A stretch of DNA of 64,000 nucleotides from Photobacterium sanguinicancri (lineage in GTDB: Bacteria > Pseudomonadota > Gammaproteobacteria > Enterobacterales > Vibrionaceae): the NCBI RefSeq assembly GCF_024346675.1, contig NZ_AP024850.1, positions 2,604,001 to 2,668,000 on the forward strand. Direction: 5' to 3'. Both the position numbers and the translations under genes were made by a program. This document shows, one piece after another, positions 9,380-19,627 of this stretch; the first letter of the stretch is position 1; every line of letters begins with the position of its first letter. Below the pieces are notes generated by a model. That model did no database searches and was not told the DNA's origin. It saw only the letters and a list, made by a program, of their open reading frames with translations.

Positions 9380-10255
9380 TTATGCTTGAATACCCACAAT
9401 TAACCAAGGTGCATTTTGAGCCTTTAAATCACGCTCCAAATGCCATACGTCGGTAATATCTTCTTCAACGCCTTCATTACTGTCTTTGTAACGGCCAGAG
9501 AATTGAATACTTAGCTGCGCCATGTTGGCATCATAATCAGCACGAACAAGTTCAGCATCCACATACATCACTTCTGTATGTTGCTCGCCTTCTTGTTTCG
9601 CACGTTCGCCAGAAAGGTCTGCAAAAAGTGCAGGTGAAACATATTCACGAATTTTTTCTAGCTCGTTATGGTTCCAAGCTCCTTGAATAACACGGTAGTG
9701 ATCACGAGAACCACTCAAGAATGCATTCATATTGAAGTTTGGCGGCAAGTTAAATGGTACATCACTGTCTGTTGAAGCATAACCATGGTTAGGCTGTGCA
9801 CTTGATGCATTGTTTGCTTGCGAAGCTTGATGATGTTGAGGTTTTTGCTGCTGTGGGGAATTCCCCGCATAAGCTTCACGATGCCCCATAGGGGTCGATT
9901 TTGCGCCACGCATTGTCTTAAAGAGTTTGAAAATGACAAACGCAATCAAGCCAATAATCAAAATATCCATAAACTGGATACCATCAAAAGCGCCACCGAA
10001 GAATGCAGCTAGTAAACCACCAGCAAGCAGACCGCCCATTAAACCGCCCATCAAGCCTTTTTTACCAGACTGAGCAGCTGGATTCGCATTTTGTTTACCA
10101 ATTGAATCCGTTTGTTGCGGCTGTTGTTTTTTCGCAGGTGCTGTTTTAAAGCTCTTACCGAAAGATTTACCGCCACCAAATTTCTTTGCATCTGCATGTG
10201 GTGCAACAAAGGTTACCGACACAATAAGAGCAAAAAGTGTGAAAAAGCGTTTCAT
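9380..10255 (-). CDS. Tim44-like domain membrane-associated protein
   Basis: 291 aa. N-terminal signal or anchor segment (MKRFFTLFALIVSVTFVAP), then a basic low-complexity stretch (KKFGGGKSFGKSFKTAPAKK). A Gly-rich hydrophobic part follows (GLMGGLMGGLLAGGLLAAFF) and a second membrane helix (FMDILIIGLIAFVIFKLF). After a Gln/His/Asn-rich linker, the C-terminal 150 residues look like a Tim44/TIM44-like lipid-binding domain (FLSGSRDHYRVIQGAWNHNE, then IREYVSPALFADL). The function in bacteria is unknown. The start at 10255 (SD AAAGG 9 bases upstream) is preferred to the longer reading from 10315. Confidence 0.8.
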   Translation of the reverse strand: MKRFFTLFALIVSVTFVAPHADAKKFGGGKSFGKSFKTAPAKKQQPQQTDSIGKQNANPAAQSGKKGLMGGLMGGLLAGGLLAAFFGGAFDGIQFMDILIIGLIAFVIFKLFKTMRGAKSTPMGHREAYAGNSPQQQKPQHHQASQANNASSAQPNHGYASTDSDVPFNLPPNFNMNAFLSGSRDHYRVIQGAWNHNELEKIREYVSPALFADLSGERAKQEGEQHTEVMYVDAELVRADYDANMAQLSIQFSGRYKDSNEGVEEDITDVWHLERDLKAQNAPWLIVGIQA

Positions 10256-10438
10256 CAAAAATACCTTTGCCAAAATAAGCTCCCAGCATCGTAGCTGTAA
10301 GTGCTGGAAAGTCAATCACACAGGTATCTCAAAATGTTACCGTTTCGTTTATATCCCCTATTTCAACACTTTTTAAGCAAATTAGACTTTATTAGCCTTC
10401 ATGGTAATGCTAATACTTAAGCTATAAGGGTTGTCATA

Positions 10439-10867
10439 ATGAACGACCACACATACGGTGAACACAAGATGCAAGACACGCATAGTAAAGTAATTGGCTA
10501 CCTCTTATGGATTTTTGGTTTTACAGGTGCGCACCGTTTTTATTACGGCAAACCCGTTACAGGCACCATCTGGTTTTTAACCTTGGGACTTTTTGGCATC
10601 GGTTGGCTAATTGATTTGTTTCTTATTCCGTCGATGGATCGTGAAGCAGATATGCGTTTTCGCGCGGGCGATGTCGATTACAACGTAGCTTGGCTATTAC
10701 TGACATTCCTTGGCTTTTTGGGTGTACACCGCATGTATATGGGCAAGTGGATCACAGGCATCCTGTATCTATGTACGTTTGGCTTTTTCTTGATTGGGAT
10801 ATTGGTCGATTTTTGGACGTTGAATGATCAAGTGTCAGTCGAAAACAGTCAGAAAAGCCACGCTTAG
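10439..10867 (+). CDS. Tandem TM2-domain membrane protein
   Basis: 142 aa made of two successive TM2 units. Each has a helix, a G-x-H-R-F/M-Y-x-G-K turn (FTGAHRFYYGKPVTG, then FLGVHRMYMGKWITG), a second helix and a closing W-x-x-D (GWLIDLF, VDFWTL). TM2 proteins are small inner-membrane proteins of unknown function; the duplication is a known variant of the family. It is divergent from the Tim44-like gene with a 183-base gap. Confidence 0.85.
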   Translation: MNDHTYGEHKMQDTHSKVIGYLLWIFGFTGAHRFYYGKPVTGTIWFLTLGLFGIGWLIDLFLIPSMDREADMRFRAGDVDYNVAWLLLTFLGFLGVHRMYMGKWITGILYLCTFGFFLIGILVDFWTLNDQVSVENSQKSHA

Positions 10868-10955
10868 CTCGTCATTAATTTGACACTCTAGTGCCTATCT
10901 ATCCTAGAGTGAGAGAGGGTTCACAACATGTTTTGTAATGAAAAACGACGCTTCA

Positions 10956-10992
10956 ATACACCTTGACCAAAGGTGTATGTAAGGATTAAAAT
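10956..10992 (+). promoter_or_regulatory. Promoter and 23-bp palindromic operator of the TetR/transporter-acyltransferase operon
   Basis: A perfect 9-bp inverted repeat (ATACACCTT at 10956-10964, AAGGTGTAT at 10970-10978) flanks a 5-base centre. The -35 box TTGACC (10963-10968) lies inside it, and a -10 box TAAAAT (10987-10992) follows at 18 bases. A dimeric repressor bound here would cover the -35 box. The best candidate is the TetR-type protein encoded just downstream (inference). Confidence 0.6.
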
Positions 10993-11099
10993 ATCGAACA
11001 TCGTTCTATATTGTGCAGCTATAATTCAGTTTTCTAGGTGAGGGCTTACCAATGAAATGTAGCTGAATTAAAATTATTATATTCAAAGAGACAACTTTA

Positions 11100-11696
11100 A
11101 TGGCAAGACGAAATGACCACACTCGTGAAGAGTTGGTAAGTATGACACTGGAGCAAGTGAAGCTATTTTTAAGTGAGCACCCACATCACGAACTTAGCCT
11201 TCGCAAAGTTGCCGCAATGATTGGCTATGTACCAAGTACGCTAGTCAACGTTTTTGGTAACTACAACCTTTTGCTACTTCACTCTGTTGCCCAAACTCTT
11301 GATGAATTATTTGCTGAAGCTGCTGTGCAAATGGATAGCGCAACGTCTTCAGAAGATGCACTACGTAAACTAGCGTACAGCTACTTAAATTTTGCCTCTA
11401 AAAACCCATACCGTTGGCAGCTTATTTTCCAACATACGATGAATGGTGAGCAGTTACCTGACTGGCAATCTGATCGTATCAACAATATGACAGGCATGCT
11501 TGAAAAGCTAATCCGTGATATCAACCCAACCAATAGCGATGAATCTATTCTTGAAGCAAGTCGCGTTATTTGGGCTGGTGTGCATGGTATTACTCTACTG
11601 TCAGTAGACGATAAATTATTTACCTCTACACCCGTTAATGGCAAAGCTCTGATCGATAATTTGCTCAATACTTATTTAGCCGCTTGGCAACAATAA
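11100..11696 (+). CDS. TetR-family transcriptional regulator
   Basis: 198 aa. The N-terminal helix-turn-helix covers about residues 7-55 (TREELVSMTLEQVKLFLSEH, then LSLRKVAAMIGYVPSTLVNVF). The C-terminal helical ligand domain (about 75-195) has the WQLIFQHTM and SRVIWAGVHGI segments seen in the WHG/TetR_C_13 type. The next gene starts 12 bases after its stop, so the regulator and the transporter-acyltransferase form an operon. A palindrome over the promoter 110-140 bases upstream is a likely autoregulatory site. The ligand is unknown; a lysophospholipid or fatty acyl compound is a reasonable guess from the neighbour. Confidence 0.8.
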   Translation: MARRNDHTREELVSMTLEQVKLFLSEHPHHELSLRKVAAMIGYVPSTLVNVFGNYNLLLLHSVAQTLDELFAEAAVQMDSATSSEDALRKLAYSYLNFASKNPYRWQLIFQHTMNGEQLPDWQSDRINNMTGMLEKLIRDINPTNSDESILEASRVIWAGVHGITLLSVDDKLFTSTPVNGKALIDNLLNTYLAAWQQ

Positions 11697-11708
11697 GCGG
11701 AGCAAACA

Positions 11709-13589
11709 ATGAGTAACAAGCCTCAGTCACGGCTACTAACAAAACAACGTTTTTTACCGTACTTTCTGACTCAGGCGCTAGGGGCATTCAACGATAACGT
11801 GTATAAAAACGTGTTATTGATTTTGATTGCCTTTTCAGCACCTGGTGCACTTCCTTTCAGTTCAGATTTAGCAATTAACCTTGCTGCAGGTCTGTTCATT
11901 TTGCCATTTTTCTTGTTTTCAGCTTCAGCGGGTGTTTTAGCCGATAAATACGATAAAGCACAAATCATGCGCGTTGTGAAATTTGCTGAAATAATCATCA
12001 TGTCTCTAGCGGCTGTTGCTTTCTTATTCGAGAGTTACTTGCTGTTACTGGTGCTGTTGTTCCTTATGGGCACACAGTCGACATTTTTTGGTCCTGCAAA
12101 ATACGCACTACTGCCACAACACTTAAAGAAAGAAGAGTTAGTCTCTGGCAACGCATTAGTTGAAACAGGTACATTCGTCGCTATTTTGCTCGGTACTTTA
12201 CTGGCGGGCATTATTGCGAACCAAGAGCAAGCACCACTTATTGCTGCAATTAGCGTCGTGAGCTTTGCCGTTATGGGTTACCTGACATCACGTTGGATCC
12301 CTGAAGCAAAACCAAGCACACCAGATATCGCTTTTAAATGGCAACCTTGGCGTCAAACTCGCCATACGTTGAAGCTGGCTCGCCAAGATAAAACTGTTTT
12401 TCAGTGTGTGATTGGCATTAGCTGGTTCTGGTTTTTAGGCGCTTGTTATTTAACGCAGTTCCCGAACTTTGCTAAACAGTACCTAGGTGGTAATGCTGCA
12501 TCTGTTTCTTTCTTACTCGCACTATTTTCCATTGGTATCGCCATTGGTTCGTTACTTTGTGACCGCTTGTCGAATCATAGAATTGAGCCTGGTATCGTCC
12601 CACTAGGTAGTTTGGGAATCACGATTTTCACCGCTGACCTCATGTTTGCCACGCCAGCGACAATTGCTACTGCTGATTCATTCTTAGCATTTGTGACGAA
12701 CCCAGAATTACTTCGTGTGTTCATTTCGCTAACCATGCTAGGTGTATCAGGTGGTATTTTTATCGTGCCTTTGTATGCCATGATGCAGAACCGAGCAAAA
12801 CCTGAAGAACGAGCTCAGATCATTGCCGCAAACAATATCTGGAATGCCTTGTTCATGGTGATGAGCGCAGTGACTGCGATTGTTTGCCTATCGATATTAG
12901 ATATGGGGATCCCGCAGTTTTTCTTCATGCTGGCGATGATGAACTTGGTGGCAGTCTGTTATATTTACTGCCAAGTACCCAATTTCTTTTGGCGTTTCAT
13001 GGTGTGGATTGTCACTCACACTATGTACCGCGTTAAGCCTAAGAATTTAGCCAATATTCCTGAAACAGGAGGCGTACTGATTGTTTGTAATCACGTCACT
13101 TACATGGATGCGCTGATATTAGCAGGTGCGACGCCACGTCCAATTCGCTTTTTAATGGATGAGGATATTTACAGTCTACCGCTTGTTAAAAGGTTCTGTG
13201 ATGCCTGTAATGTCATTCCCATTAATGCCGAAGATCGCCGCTCTGTTGCCATTGCGTTGAACCAAGCGAGTGAGCGTTTAAATCGTGGTGATGTGGTATG
13301 TATATTCCCTGAAGGCCAACTCACTTACACTGGTGAGATGGGGCCCTTCCTGCGTGGAATTGATGTTGTGCTAAAGCGTACCAACCCATCCGTTAAAGTG
13401 GTTCCCATTGCATTACAAGGCCTATGGGGAAGTTACTTTAGTCGCGAAGGTGGTAAGGCCATACTGAAAATACCAAAACGATTTTGGTCAAAAGTCACTG
13501 TTGTTGCCGGTGACTCCATGTCGACAAGTAATGCCAATAGCCAACTACTGCATGATCAAGTATCACAGCTGCGTGACAACCTTGGTTAA
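11709..13589 (+). CDS. MFS (LplT-like) transporter fused to PlsC-type acyltransferase
   Basis: 626 aa in two parts. Residues 1-410 are a 12-helix MFS transporter similar to the lysophospholipid flippase LplT (start QRFLPYFLTQALGAFNDNV, then FFGPAKYALLPQ). Residues 430-626 are a glycerolipid acyltransferase with the HX4D motif in NHVTYMD, a PINAEDRRS segment and FPEGQLT for phosphate/glycerol binding. This fits import of lysophospholipids and their re-acylation at the inner membrane. The acyl-ACP synthetase domain of the longer LplT-PlsC-Aas fusions is absent. SD GGAG stands 6 bases before the ATG; it is co-transcribed with the TetR gene. Confidence 0.85.
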   Translation: MSNKPQSRLLTKQRFLPYFLTQALGAFNDNVYKNVLLILIAFSAPGALPFSSDLAINLAAGLFILPFFLFSASAGVLADKYDKAQIMRVVKFAEIIIMSLAAVAFLFESYLLLLVLLFLMGTQSTFFGPAKYALLPQHLKKEELVSGNALVETGTFVAILLGTLLAGIIANQEQAPLIAAISVVSFAVMGYLTSRWIPEAKPSTPDIAFKWQPWRQTRHTLKLARQDKTVFQCVIGISWFWFLGACYLTQFPNFAKQYLGGNAASVSFLLALFSIGIAIGSLLCDRLSNHRIEPGIVPLGSLGITIFTADLMFATPATIATADSFLAFVTNPELLRVFISLTMLGVSGGIFIVPLYAMMQNRAKPEERAQIIAANNIWNALFMVMSAVTAIVCLSILDMGIPQFFFMLAMMNLVAVCYIYCQVPNFFWRFMVWIVTHTMYRVKPKNLANIPETGGVLIVCNHVTYMDALILAGATPRPIRFLMDEDIYSLPLVKRFCDACNVIPINAEDRRSVAIALNQASERLNRGDVVCIFPEGQLTYTGEMGPFLRGIDVVLKRTNPSVKVVPIALQGLWGSYFSREGGKAILKIPKRFWSKVTVVAGDSMSTSNANSQLLHDQVSQLRDNLG

Positions 13590-13691
13590 TATTAATTGGT
13601 TAATGCAGGTTGGTTAAATAGATCGTGGCAACTCTGCGAGAGCTGTGGAAACAAAAAATCGCCCGCCACTTGGCTTACCTAGAAAACACAA

Positions 13692-13724
13692 ACAAGAAAG
13701 GCGCTATCATAGCGCCTTTCTTGT
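13692..13724. terminator. Bidirectional terminator between the fusion gene and menE
   Basis: Perfect 15-bp stem (ACAAGAAAGGCGCTA and its complement) with a 3-base loop TCA, placed between two convergent stops. Confidence 0.85.
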
Positions 13725-13745
13725 CTCTGCCTGACACCTATCATT

Positions 13746-15179
13746 TTATAGCAATGTCTCTAACCATTGCTTTAGCTGTAAACGTGATACCTTAATACCT
13801 CGCCCACGAAGGTGTTCAGGGAAAGTAAAGTAGCTTACAGGCCTTTTAAAACTTGTTACCTGTTCTGCCATAAACAGCTCTAACTCAGCCACTAGGCCAA
13901 CATCTAGCGGTAATGCCGTTGTTATAATAGCAATGGGGCGCTGACCATATTCATCGTCTTCACGCGGCAAGACAAACGCTTGTTCGATTTTAGGGTGAGT
14001 TAACAGCACCTTCTCTATCGCCTCGGGCTGTATATTTTCGCCACCAGAGATAAACATGTTATCCGCACGGCCAAGAATAAACAGTTCATCATTTTGCCAT
14101 TCACCCAGATCGCCAGTACTAAACCATGCATTGTCTGTAGCAGGAAAAATCATTTGATTACGGTAATAGCCTAAACATAAGCTCGCACCACGCACAAAGA
14201 TCTCACCCTCTTTAACCAGCAACTCTCGATGCGGGATCACATGCCCAACCCCACTACTTACATCGGCACGTTTCACTGTTACTGTCGATGCCATTTCAGT
14301 CATGCCGTAACCACACCAGCAAGCAATACCCGCTAGCTCCGCCTGCTCTGTCAACGTAGGTGGGATCACCGCACCACCGAGTAACACTTCCTTTAGCTGA
14401 TGCTGGGCAGTATCCGTTAACGTCACGGTAAGTAAACGTTGCAACTGCGTCGGAACAAGCGATGCGTGGGTAACTTGCTGCAGCTCTTCCGAGAAATCTG
14501 ATGCTTTAGGGATCACAATACAAGCGCCGCGGTACAGCCAACGCCATACAATGGCCATGCCTGAAACATGAAATAAAGGCAGTGATAATAACCATGAATC
14601 ATCTGCTGTGAAATTCATCAGGCTCAGTAATCCATCAGCACTCGCCAAATGCTGCTCTGCCGTGTGTACAACCGCTTTCGGTAACCCAGTCGAACCAGAT
14701 GTTAACGTATAAGTCACAGCGCGTGATGGCTGCCAAGTTACAGGTACAAGGCGAGGCTGAATAGCGGGTAACAAACGTAATATTTGACCAGTATTCACCG
14801 AAGCTGGTGTTTGCTCTTGCAACGACGGAAGAAAAGTCGATTTCGGAGGTAGCCAAATAGCTTGTGGTTTTAGTTCATCAAGAATGTCATTTAACTCAAC
14901 ATCTGAGAATCTTGGATTCAAACCAACATAACGTGCCCCGATCCTGATCGTTGCTAAAAACAACCAGACCAACTGCACCGAATTAGGCGCAATCGCAGCG
15001 ACTAACTGGTCACGCTTTATACCTTGCTCGATTAAGCCTTGAGCGTACTCTTCGATACGTTCAGACACTTCATGCCAGCTAAAGCTTTGTTCTCCAAACG
15101 ACAAAGCGGCCGCTGACGGCCGCTCTGTTGCCCAATGTTGCCAGGGCCATGTGGAGAAGTGTGTTGTTACTTCTGCCAT
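13746..15179 (-). CDS. menE: 2-succinylbenzoate--CoA ligase MenE
   Basis: Adenylate-forming enzyme that activates o-succinylbenzoate to its CoA thioester in menaquinone synthesis. The 477 aa show the ATP-binding P-loop [14 protein letters not shown], the [10 protein letters not shown] motif, STGDLGEW and the hinge region [20 protein letters not shown] of the ANL superfamily. It is the last gene of menFDHBCE and overlaps the end of menC by 13 bases, indicating translational coupling. A terminator follows. Confidence 0.95.
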   Translation of the reverse strand: MAEVTTHFSTWPWQHWATERPSAAALSFGEQSFSWHEVSERIEEYAQGLIEQGIKRDQLVAAIAPNSVQLVWLFLATIRIGARYVGLNPRFSDVELNDILDELKPQAIWLPPKSTFLPSLQEQTPASVNTGQILRLLPAIQPRLVPVTWQPSRAVTYTLTSGSTGLPKAVVHTAEQHLASADGLLSLMNFTADDSWLLSLPLFHVSGMAIVWRWLYRGACIVIPKASDFSEELQQVTHASLVPTQLQRLLTVTLTDTAQHQLKEVLLGGAVIPPTLTEQAELAGIACWCGYGMTEMASTVTVKRADVSSGVGHVIPHRELLVKEGEIFVRGASLCLGYYRNQMIFPATDNAWFSTGDLGEWQNDELFILGRADNMFISGGENIQPEAIEKVLLTHPKIEQAFVLPREDDEYGQRPIAIITTALPLDVGLVAELELFMAEQVTSFKRPVSYFTFPEHLRGRGIKVSRLQLKQWLETLL

Positions 15180-16147
15180 ACCACCTCGAGTGCTGAAAGC
15201 GGTATCACCGGTAAATCACAATCCGGCCATACCGACTCTAATTGTGCTTTAAATAATTGCATGGTATCTAACCCAGGGATCACCGCAGGCGTTTGCCATT
15301 GCGATAAACGCGCAAGTTGGTTTAGACCTAGGCTTGATTCCATGCTCGAACTAATTATCGCGGTCAAACCAACGGCATGAGCTTGTTCAACTAACGAGAT
15401 ACAACGAGCAACAGAACCAACAAGCGTTGGTTTAATCACAATCGCAACCACGCCGTCTTCAGCTTTAACTTCAAAGCCTTCATCACGTACGGTTTCATCC
15501 CACGCAATGCTAATGCCGGTTTCTTTCGCAAATGCCAAACTATCAGCTGGCGTCATGCATGGCTCTTCAAGGAAAGCGATACCAGCACGATGCTCTGGTT
15601 TAACGTATTTCGCAAACTGCTGCGCTTTGATTGGCGTCCATTTGCGGTTCGCATCTAAACGCAGTTTTACATCAGGAATCGCTTCAATAAACATGTTTGC
15701 TACGATGCCATCACGCACCGCTTCATACATACCTACTTTAATTTTAGCTATTTTTTCACCCGGCATTTGGTTTAGTTGTTCAACCAAGTCATCAGGGTCA
15801 CCAGAACACAGTGGCGCAACTAAATAATTACCTTCCGCTGGAAGTCCACCTGCCAACTCTAATTCAGCCACGCTTAAACCAAACGCAACGGATGGGTAGG
15901 TATCATTCAAGTCAAATGCAGCATCTTCGCTTGCAATCCAGCTTTCAAGTCGCTGTTGGGCTTGCTCACCCGCTTGTGCCGCGGTTTCATTGCTAAATTC
16001 AGGTAAAGGGGCAATCTCACCAAAAGCCACTTTGTCACCATCACGTAATTCAACAACCCAACCTTCACGAGTCACTAAACGCTGAGAGCGTAAAATCACC
16101 CCTGAATCCATAGGTAGCTCATAACGATATAATTTTGCACTTCTCAT
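15167..16147 (-). CDS. menC: o-Succinylbenzoate synthase MenC
   Basis: Enolase-superfamily dehydratase converting SHCHC to o-succinylbenzoate. The 326 aa start [20 protein letters not shown], matching E. coli MenC. The metal-binding and catalytic segments [15 protein letters not shown] (KxK), [17 protein letters not shown] and [12 protein letters not shown], then [10 protein letters not shown], are all present. A longer reading begins at 16204 inside menB; the start at 16147 has AAGG at 9 bases and fits the homologues. It lies 10 bases after the menB stop. Confidence 0.95.
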   Translation of the reverse strand: MRSAKLYRYELPMDSGVILRSQRLVTREGWVVELRDGDKVAFGEIAPLPEFSNETAAQAGEQAQQRLESWIASEDAAFDLNDTYPSVAFGLSVAELELAGGLPAEGNYLVAPLCSGDPDDLVEQLNQMPGEKIAKIKVGMYEAVRDGIVANMFIEAIPDVKLRLDANRKWTPIKAQQFAKYVKPEHRAGIAFLEEPCMTPADSLAFAKETGISIAWDETVRDEGFEVKAEDGVVAIVIKPTLVGSVARCISLVEQAHAVGLTAIISSSMESSLGLNQLARLSQWQTPAVIPGLDTMQLFKAQLESVWPDCDLPVIPLSALEVVWQK

Positions 16148-16157
16148 ATCGGCAGCC

Positions 16158-17024
16158 TTATGGGTTACGTTTGAACTTGCTGAAGTCTGGACGACGCTTC
16201 TCATTAAATGAGTTACGACCCTCTTGGCCTTCTTCTGTCATGTAGAACATCATGGTTGCGTTACCCGCAAGCTCTTGAAGACCCGCTTGGCCATCACAGT
16301 CTGCGTTTAGCGCCGATTTCAAGCAACGTAATGCCATTGGGCTATGTTGTAGTGTTTCACGACACCAGCGAACAGTTTCACGCTCAAGTTCTGCATAAGG
16401 AACAACGTGGTTTACTAAGCCCATATCCAATGCTTCTTGTGCATCGTAGAAACGGCAAAGGAACCAAATTTCGCGCGCTTTTTTCTGGCCCACGATACGA
16501 GCCATGTAAGATGCACCCCAACCGCCATCAAATGAACCGACTTTAGGGCCAGTTTGACCGAACTGCGCGTTATCAGCAGCAATCGTTAAATCACACATCA
16601 TGTGTAAGACATGACCACCGCCAACAGCGTAACCCGCCACTGCTGCAATCACAGGCTTAGGGCAAGTACGAATTTGGCGTTGGAAATCCAATACGTTTAG
16701 GTGGTGAGTGCCGTCACTGTCACGGTAACCGCCGTAATCGCCACGGATCTTCTGATCACCGCCAGAACAGAATGCATCTTCACCCTGACCAGTCAGTACA
16801 ATCACACCTACATTTTCATCGTAACGTGCGTTTGCTAGTGCATCGATCATTTCTTTGACCGTTTGCGGACGAAATGCATTACGTACTTGTGGGCGGTTGA
16901 TGGTGATTTTTGCGATACCATCCGCTGATTTTTCAAAAAGAATATCTTCGTAACCTTCAGAGCAATCAGCCCATTCAGCCGGTGCATACAATTCTTCTTC
17001 TGTCAGACCTACAGTTCTAGCCAT
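16158..17024 (-). CDS. menB: 1,4-dihydroxy-2-naphthoyl-CoA synthase MenB
   Basis: Crotonase-fold enzyme that closes the naphthoquinone ring by Dieckmann-type condensation of OSB-CoA. The 288 aa contain [20 protein letters not shown], the oxyanion-hole region [30 protein letters not shown] and the C-terminal [20 protein letters not shown] that closes the site in the hexamer. SD AGGAAAAC precedes the ATG. It lies between menH and menC in the operon. Confidence 0.97.
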   Translation of the reverse strand: MARTVGLTEEELYAPAEWADCSEGYEDILFEKSADGIAKITINRPQVRNAFRPQTVKEMIDALANARYDENVGVIVLTGQGEDAFCSGGDQKIRGDYGGYRDSDGTHHLNVLDFQRQIRTCPKPVIAAVAGYAVGGGHVLHMMCDLTIAADNAQFGQTGPKVGSFDGGWGASYMARIVGQKKAREIWFLCRFYDAQEALDMGLVNHVVPYAELERETVRWCRETLQHSPMALRCLKSALNADCDGQAGLQELAGNATMMFYMTEEGQEGRNSFNEKRRPDFSKFKRNP

Positions 17025-17070
17025 GATGTTTTCCTAATCTTTTTTAACTGCGTTGTGAAAGTGAAAGCAC

Positions 17071-17901
17071 TCAACAACGTTTAACAAACTCTTGGACGCA
17101 CTCACTAAACGCATAAGGTCGCTCAATGTGTACATTATGCCCCGCACCTGCCACAGCAATATTTTCTATTGCTGATGCTTGTGCCAAGCGTTTAAATTTT
17201 TCATCGTGCTCACCGTAAATATAACAGTGAGGCACTGTGAGCTTTTGTAGCTCAGGCAATAACTCGGGTTGCTTTGATAACGACGTCGCCATCATCATAC
17301 TTGCAATATCAGCACCAAGGTTATCACTGCGTTTTGTGATCAAACCTTGTCTTTGGTCATGATCCAGTGATGAAAATACCGCTTGCTGATACCAATCGGT
17401 TAAAACCTGATGCATCGGCTCATGAGCGAAACGATGCGCCCATTTTTCATCATTTGCAAATCTTGTAGCACGTTCTGTCTGCGGTAACCCAAAATGGCCA
17501 CCTTCAATCACCAAGCCTTTGAGTTTTGGTTGATTGTTAAACGCTGATTCAGCGCTATTCACGACAACTGTTTGCTTATTTGTAAAGTCATCGACCGCAT
17601 GGTACATGGCTAAACGAGCACCCAGCGAGTAACCAATCAAAACGTAATCCTTGATCCCACGATGAGCTAACGTGCGTTTTATCGCAGTATTTGCCTGTGG
17701 GAAATCAGCCACAGAAACACAATGGCTCTGGCCATGCCCCGGTAAATCAAGGGTAATACAGTGAAAAGATGATGCTAAAGAATCAACTACAACACGCCAA
17801 TCTTGACCGCTTCCCAATAGCCCATGCAGAAAGACCAAGGTAGGTTTACTCTGCAACAAGGCTAGGTCATTGGGGTAATAACTCTCAGAGTAGAGAGGCA
17901 T
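17071..17901 (-). CDS. menH: SHCHC synthase MenH (alpha/beta hydrolase)
   Basis: Alpha/beta-hydrolase-fold lyase that removes pyruvate from SEPHCHC to give SHCHC. The 276 aa show VFLHGLLGSGQDW (oxyanion turn), the nucleophile elbow GYSLGAR, the acid-bearing YGEHDEKF and the catalytic His in GAGHNVHIERP. The start overlaps the 3' end of menD by 17 bases. The order menD-menH-menB is as in E. coli, which supports MenH over other hydrolases. Confidence 0.93.
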   Translation of the reverse strand: MPLYSESYYPNDLALLQSKPTLVFLHGLLGSGQDWRVVVDSLASSFHCITLDLPGHGQSHCVSVADFPQANTAIKRTLAHRGIKDYVLIGYSLGARLAMYHAVDDFTNKQTVVVNSAESAFNNQPKLKGLVIEGGHFGLPQTERATRFANDEKWAHRFAHEPMHQVLTDWYQQAVFSSLDHDQRQGLITKRSDNLGADIASMMMATSLSKQPELLPELQKLTVPHCYIYGEHDEKFKRLAQASAIENIAVAGAGHNVHIERPYAFSECVQEFVKRC

Positions 17902-19627
17902 TTTTCACCTCAGCAAAAAGGGCTTTTAAGGCTTCGCCAGCTTCACCTGCGGGCGTTTTCACTTCAATTAACGTCGTCCCTGTATGTGCTAAACCTTGAC
18001 GAACCGCCTCTTCAGTTTGCGATAAGCTTTGCGGACAAACATAGTTCAAGCCAAACATTGCAGCCGCATGCTGAAAATTAAGCCCATGTGGCATGCGGTA
18101 GAAGTCATCACGCTGATCGCTGGGAACAGGCAGCAAATCAAAAATCCCACCACCATCATTATTCGTCACTATCACCACCATAGGTGTCGATGGTGCACGC
18201 AATAACGCCAGTGAGTTCAAATCATAAAGCAAAGACGTATCACCCAAAAGCGCAATTAACGGCACTTGTCGTGCGCGTTGTATGCCCGCAGCCGTTGCAA
18301 TCAAACCATCAATACCCGATGCTCCACGATTAGCAAAGGTAACCGCAGTAGGCAAGCTGCCACACATATCAAGTAAGCGAACAATAAGGCTATTACCCAA
18401 AAACCATTCGGTTTCTACATTGACCCAGCGAGGTAAATGGTAAGCAAGGCTTAACTCGCTAAGCTGATCAGTCTGCGACTGTAATAACCCTTGATACTCG
18501 GAATTCGCACTCTCTAGCGCCTTCCCCCACCCTCTATAAGCAGGTTGTTCCGCGATCTCAGCGAAGCGCAGCAACGCCTGTTCAGCCCATTGTAGACAAT
18601 TAGCTTGAATGCGCACCCCACGACGGTGAGAAGCATCTAACCGACCAGTAGAAGCATCGACTAGCCAATAATGAGACCAAGTGTTCGCTGCTATAAATTG
18701 GCCCAATCGCTTCGAAACAAGACGAGCTCCAAATTGCAGCAAGGTATCGGCTTGCGAAATAAGCTGCTGACACGCTTCATTTTGCAACCATACATCAAAA
18801 CCTTGGTATGCCGAGCTTCCACCACTTTGGGGATCAGCCAATAATGGCCACCCCAACTGCTTCGCTAAAGCTTCAACCGCTGAAAACGCATGAGGCGATA
18901 ACTTACCCGCAATAATAACGCCGCGGCCATGATGGATTTCAGCCCATTGCTGGGTGTCGATAGCAGGCAAAGCCGATGACGTCCCTAACTGAAAGGTCAG
19001 ATAAGGCATCTTGTCTCGTTGCCACTCAGCAACTGGCGCAAGGTACTCGTTAAATGCGTGAAGTTCGCCGTATAAAGGCTCAGGATAATGGCAATTGAAG
19101 TGCACCGCACCACCAAGTAGTACTTGTTGATGCATGGCTTCATCTAACGTTGTTAATAACCATGCCGCAGGCACATCAAGGCTGGGAGAAGGAATGTCGT
19201 GATAAGCGGTAACATGAGAGGAGAAAATCCCCGCTTGGACAATCGCTTGATTCGCCCCACAAGCGATCAATTCTGCGGGACGGTCAGAAGTCAGTAAAAC
19301 CAACTTTTCACCCGTTAGGCCTGCCTCTGCAACAGCAGGTAATAAGTTCGCGACAGCCGTTCCTGAAGTCACGATAACAGCAACGGGTAAGTCACTGGCT
19401 TTCGCTAACCCGAGTGCTAAGAAGCCTAAACCACGCTCATCAAAATGTGTGTGAATAGTCAGATTCGGGTGATTTGCCGCCGCTAGTGTTAGCGGTGTTG
19501 AGCGAGATCCTGGTGCAATACAAACATCTCGAACACCTAAACGGCTTAGCTCTTCAAGCATCAAGTCAGCCCAACATTGATTAAGGGCTGCTCGGTAGGT
19601 AGTTGAAGGCATTAAAGGTTGCGTCAT
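17885..19627 (-). CDS. menD: SEPHCHC synthase MenD
   Basis: Thiamine-diphosphate enzyme joining 2-oxoglutarate-derived succinic semialdehyde to isochorismate. The 580 aa include the N-terminal pyrimidine-binding domain (GVRDVCIAPGSRSTPLTLAA, FDERGLGFLALGLA) and VIVTSGTAVANLLPA. The C-terminal ThDP/Mg site (LIALLGDTSLLYDLNSLALL, then VIVTNNDGGGIFDLLP) is present too. Its start overlaps the menF stop by 4 bases (ATGA), so the two are coupled. Confidence 0.97.
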   Translation of the reverse strand: MTQPLMPSTTYRAALNQCWADLMLEELSRLGVRDVCIAPGSRSTPLTLAAANHPNLTIHTHFDERGLGFLALGLAKASDLPVAVIVTSGTAVANLLPAVAEAGLTGEKLVLLTSDRPAELIACGANQAIVQAGIFSSHVTAYHDIPSPSLDVPAAWLLTTLDEAMHQQVLLGGAVHFNCHYPEPLYGELHAFNEYLAPVAEWQRDKMPYLTFQLGTSSALPAIDTQQWAEIHHGRGVIIAGKLSPHAFSAVEALAKQLGWPLLADPQSGGSSAYQGFDVWLQNEACQQLISQADTLLQFGARLVSKRLGQFIAANTWSHYWLVDASTGRLDASHRRGVRIQANCLQWAEQALLRFAEIAEQPAYRGWGKALESANSEYQGLLQSQTDQLSELSLAYHLPRWVNVETEWFLGNSLIVRLLDMCGSLPTAVTFANRGASGIDGLIATAAGIQRARQVPLIALLGDTSLLYDLNSLALLRAPSTPMVVIVTNNDGGGIFDLLPVPSDQRDDFYRMPHGLNFQHAAAMFGLNYVCPQSLSQTEEAVRQGLAHTGTTLIEVKTPAGEAGEALKALFAEVKNASLL

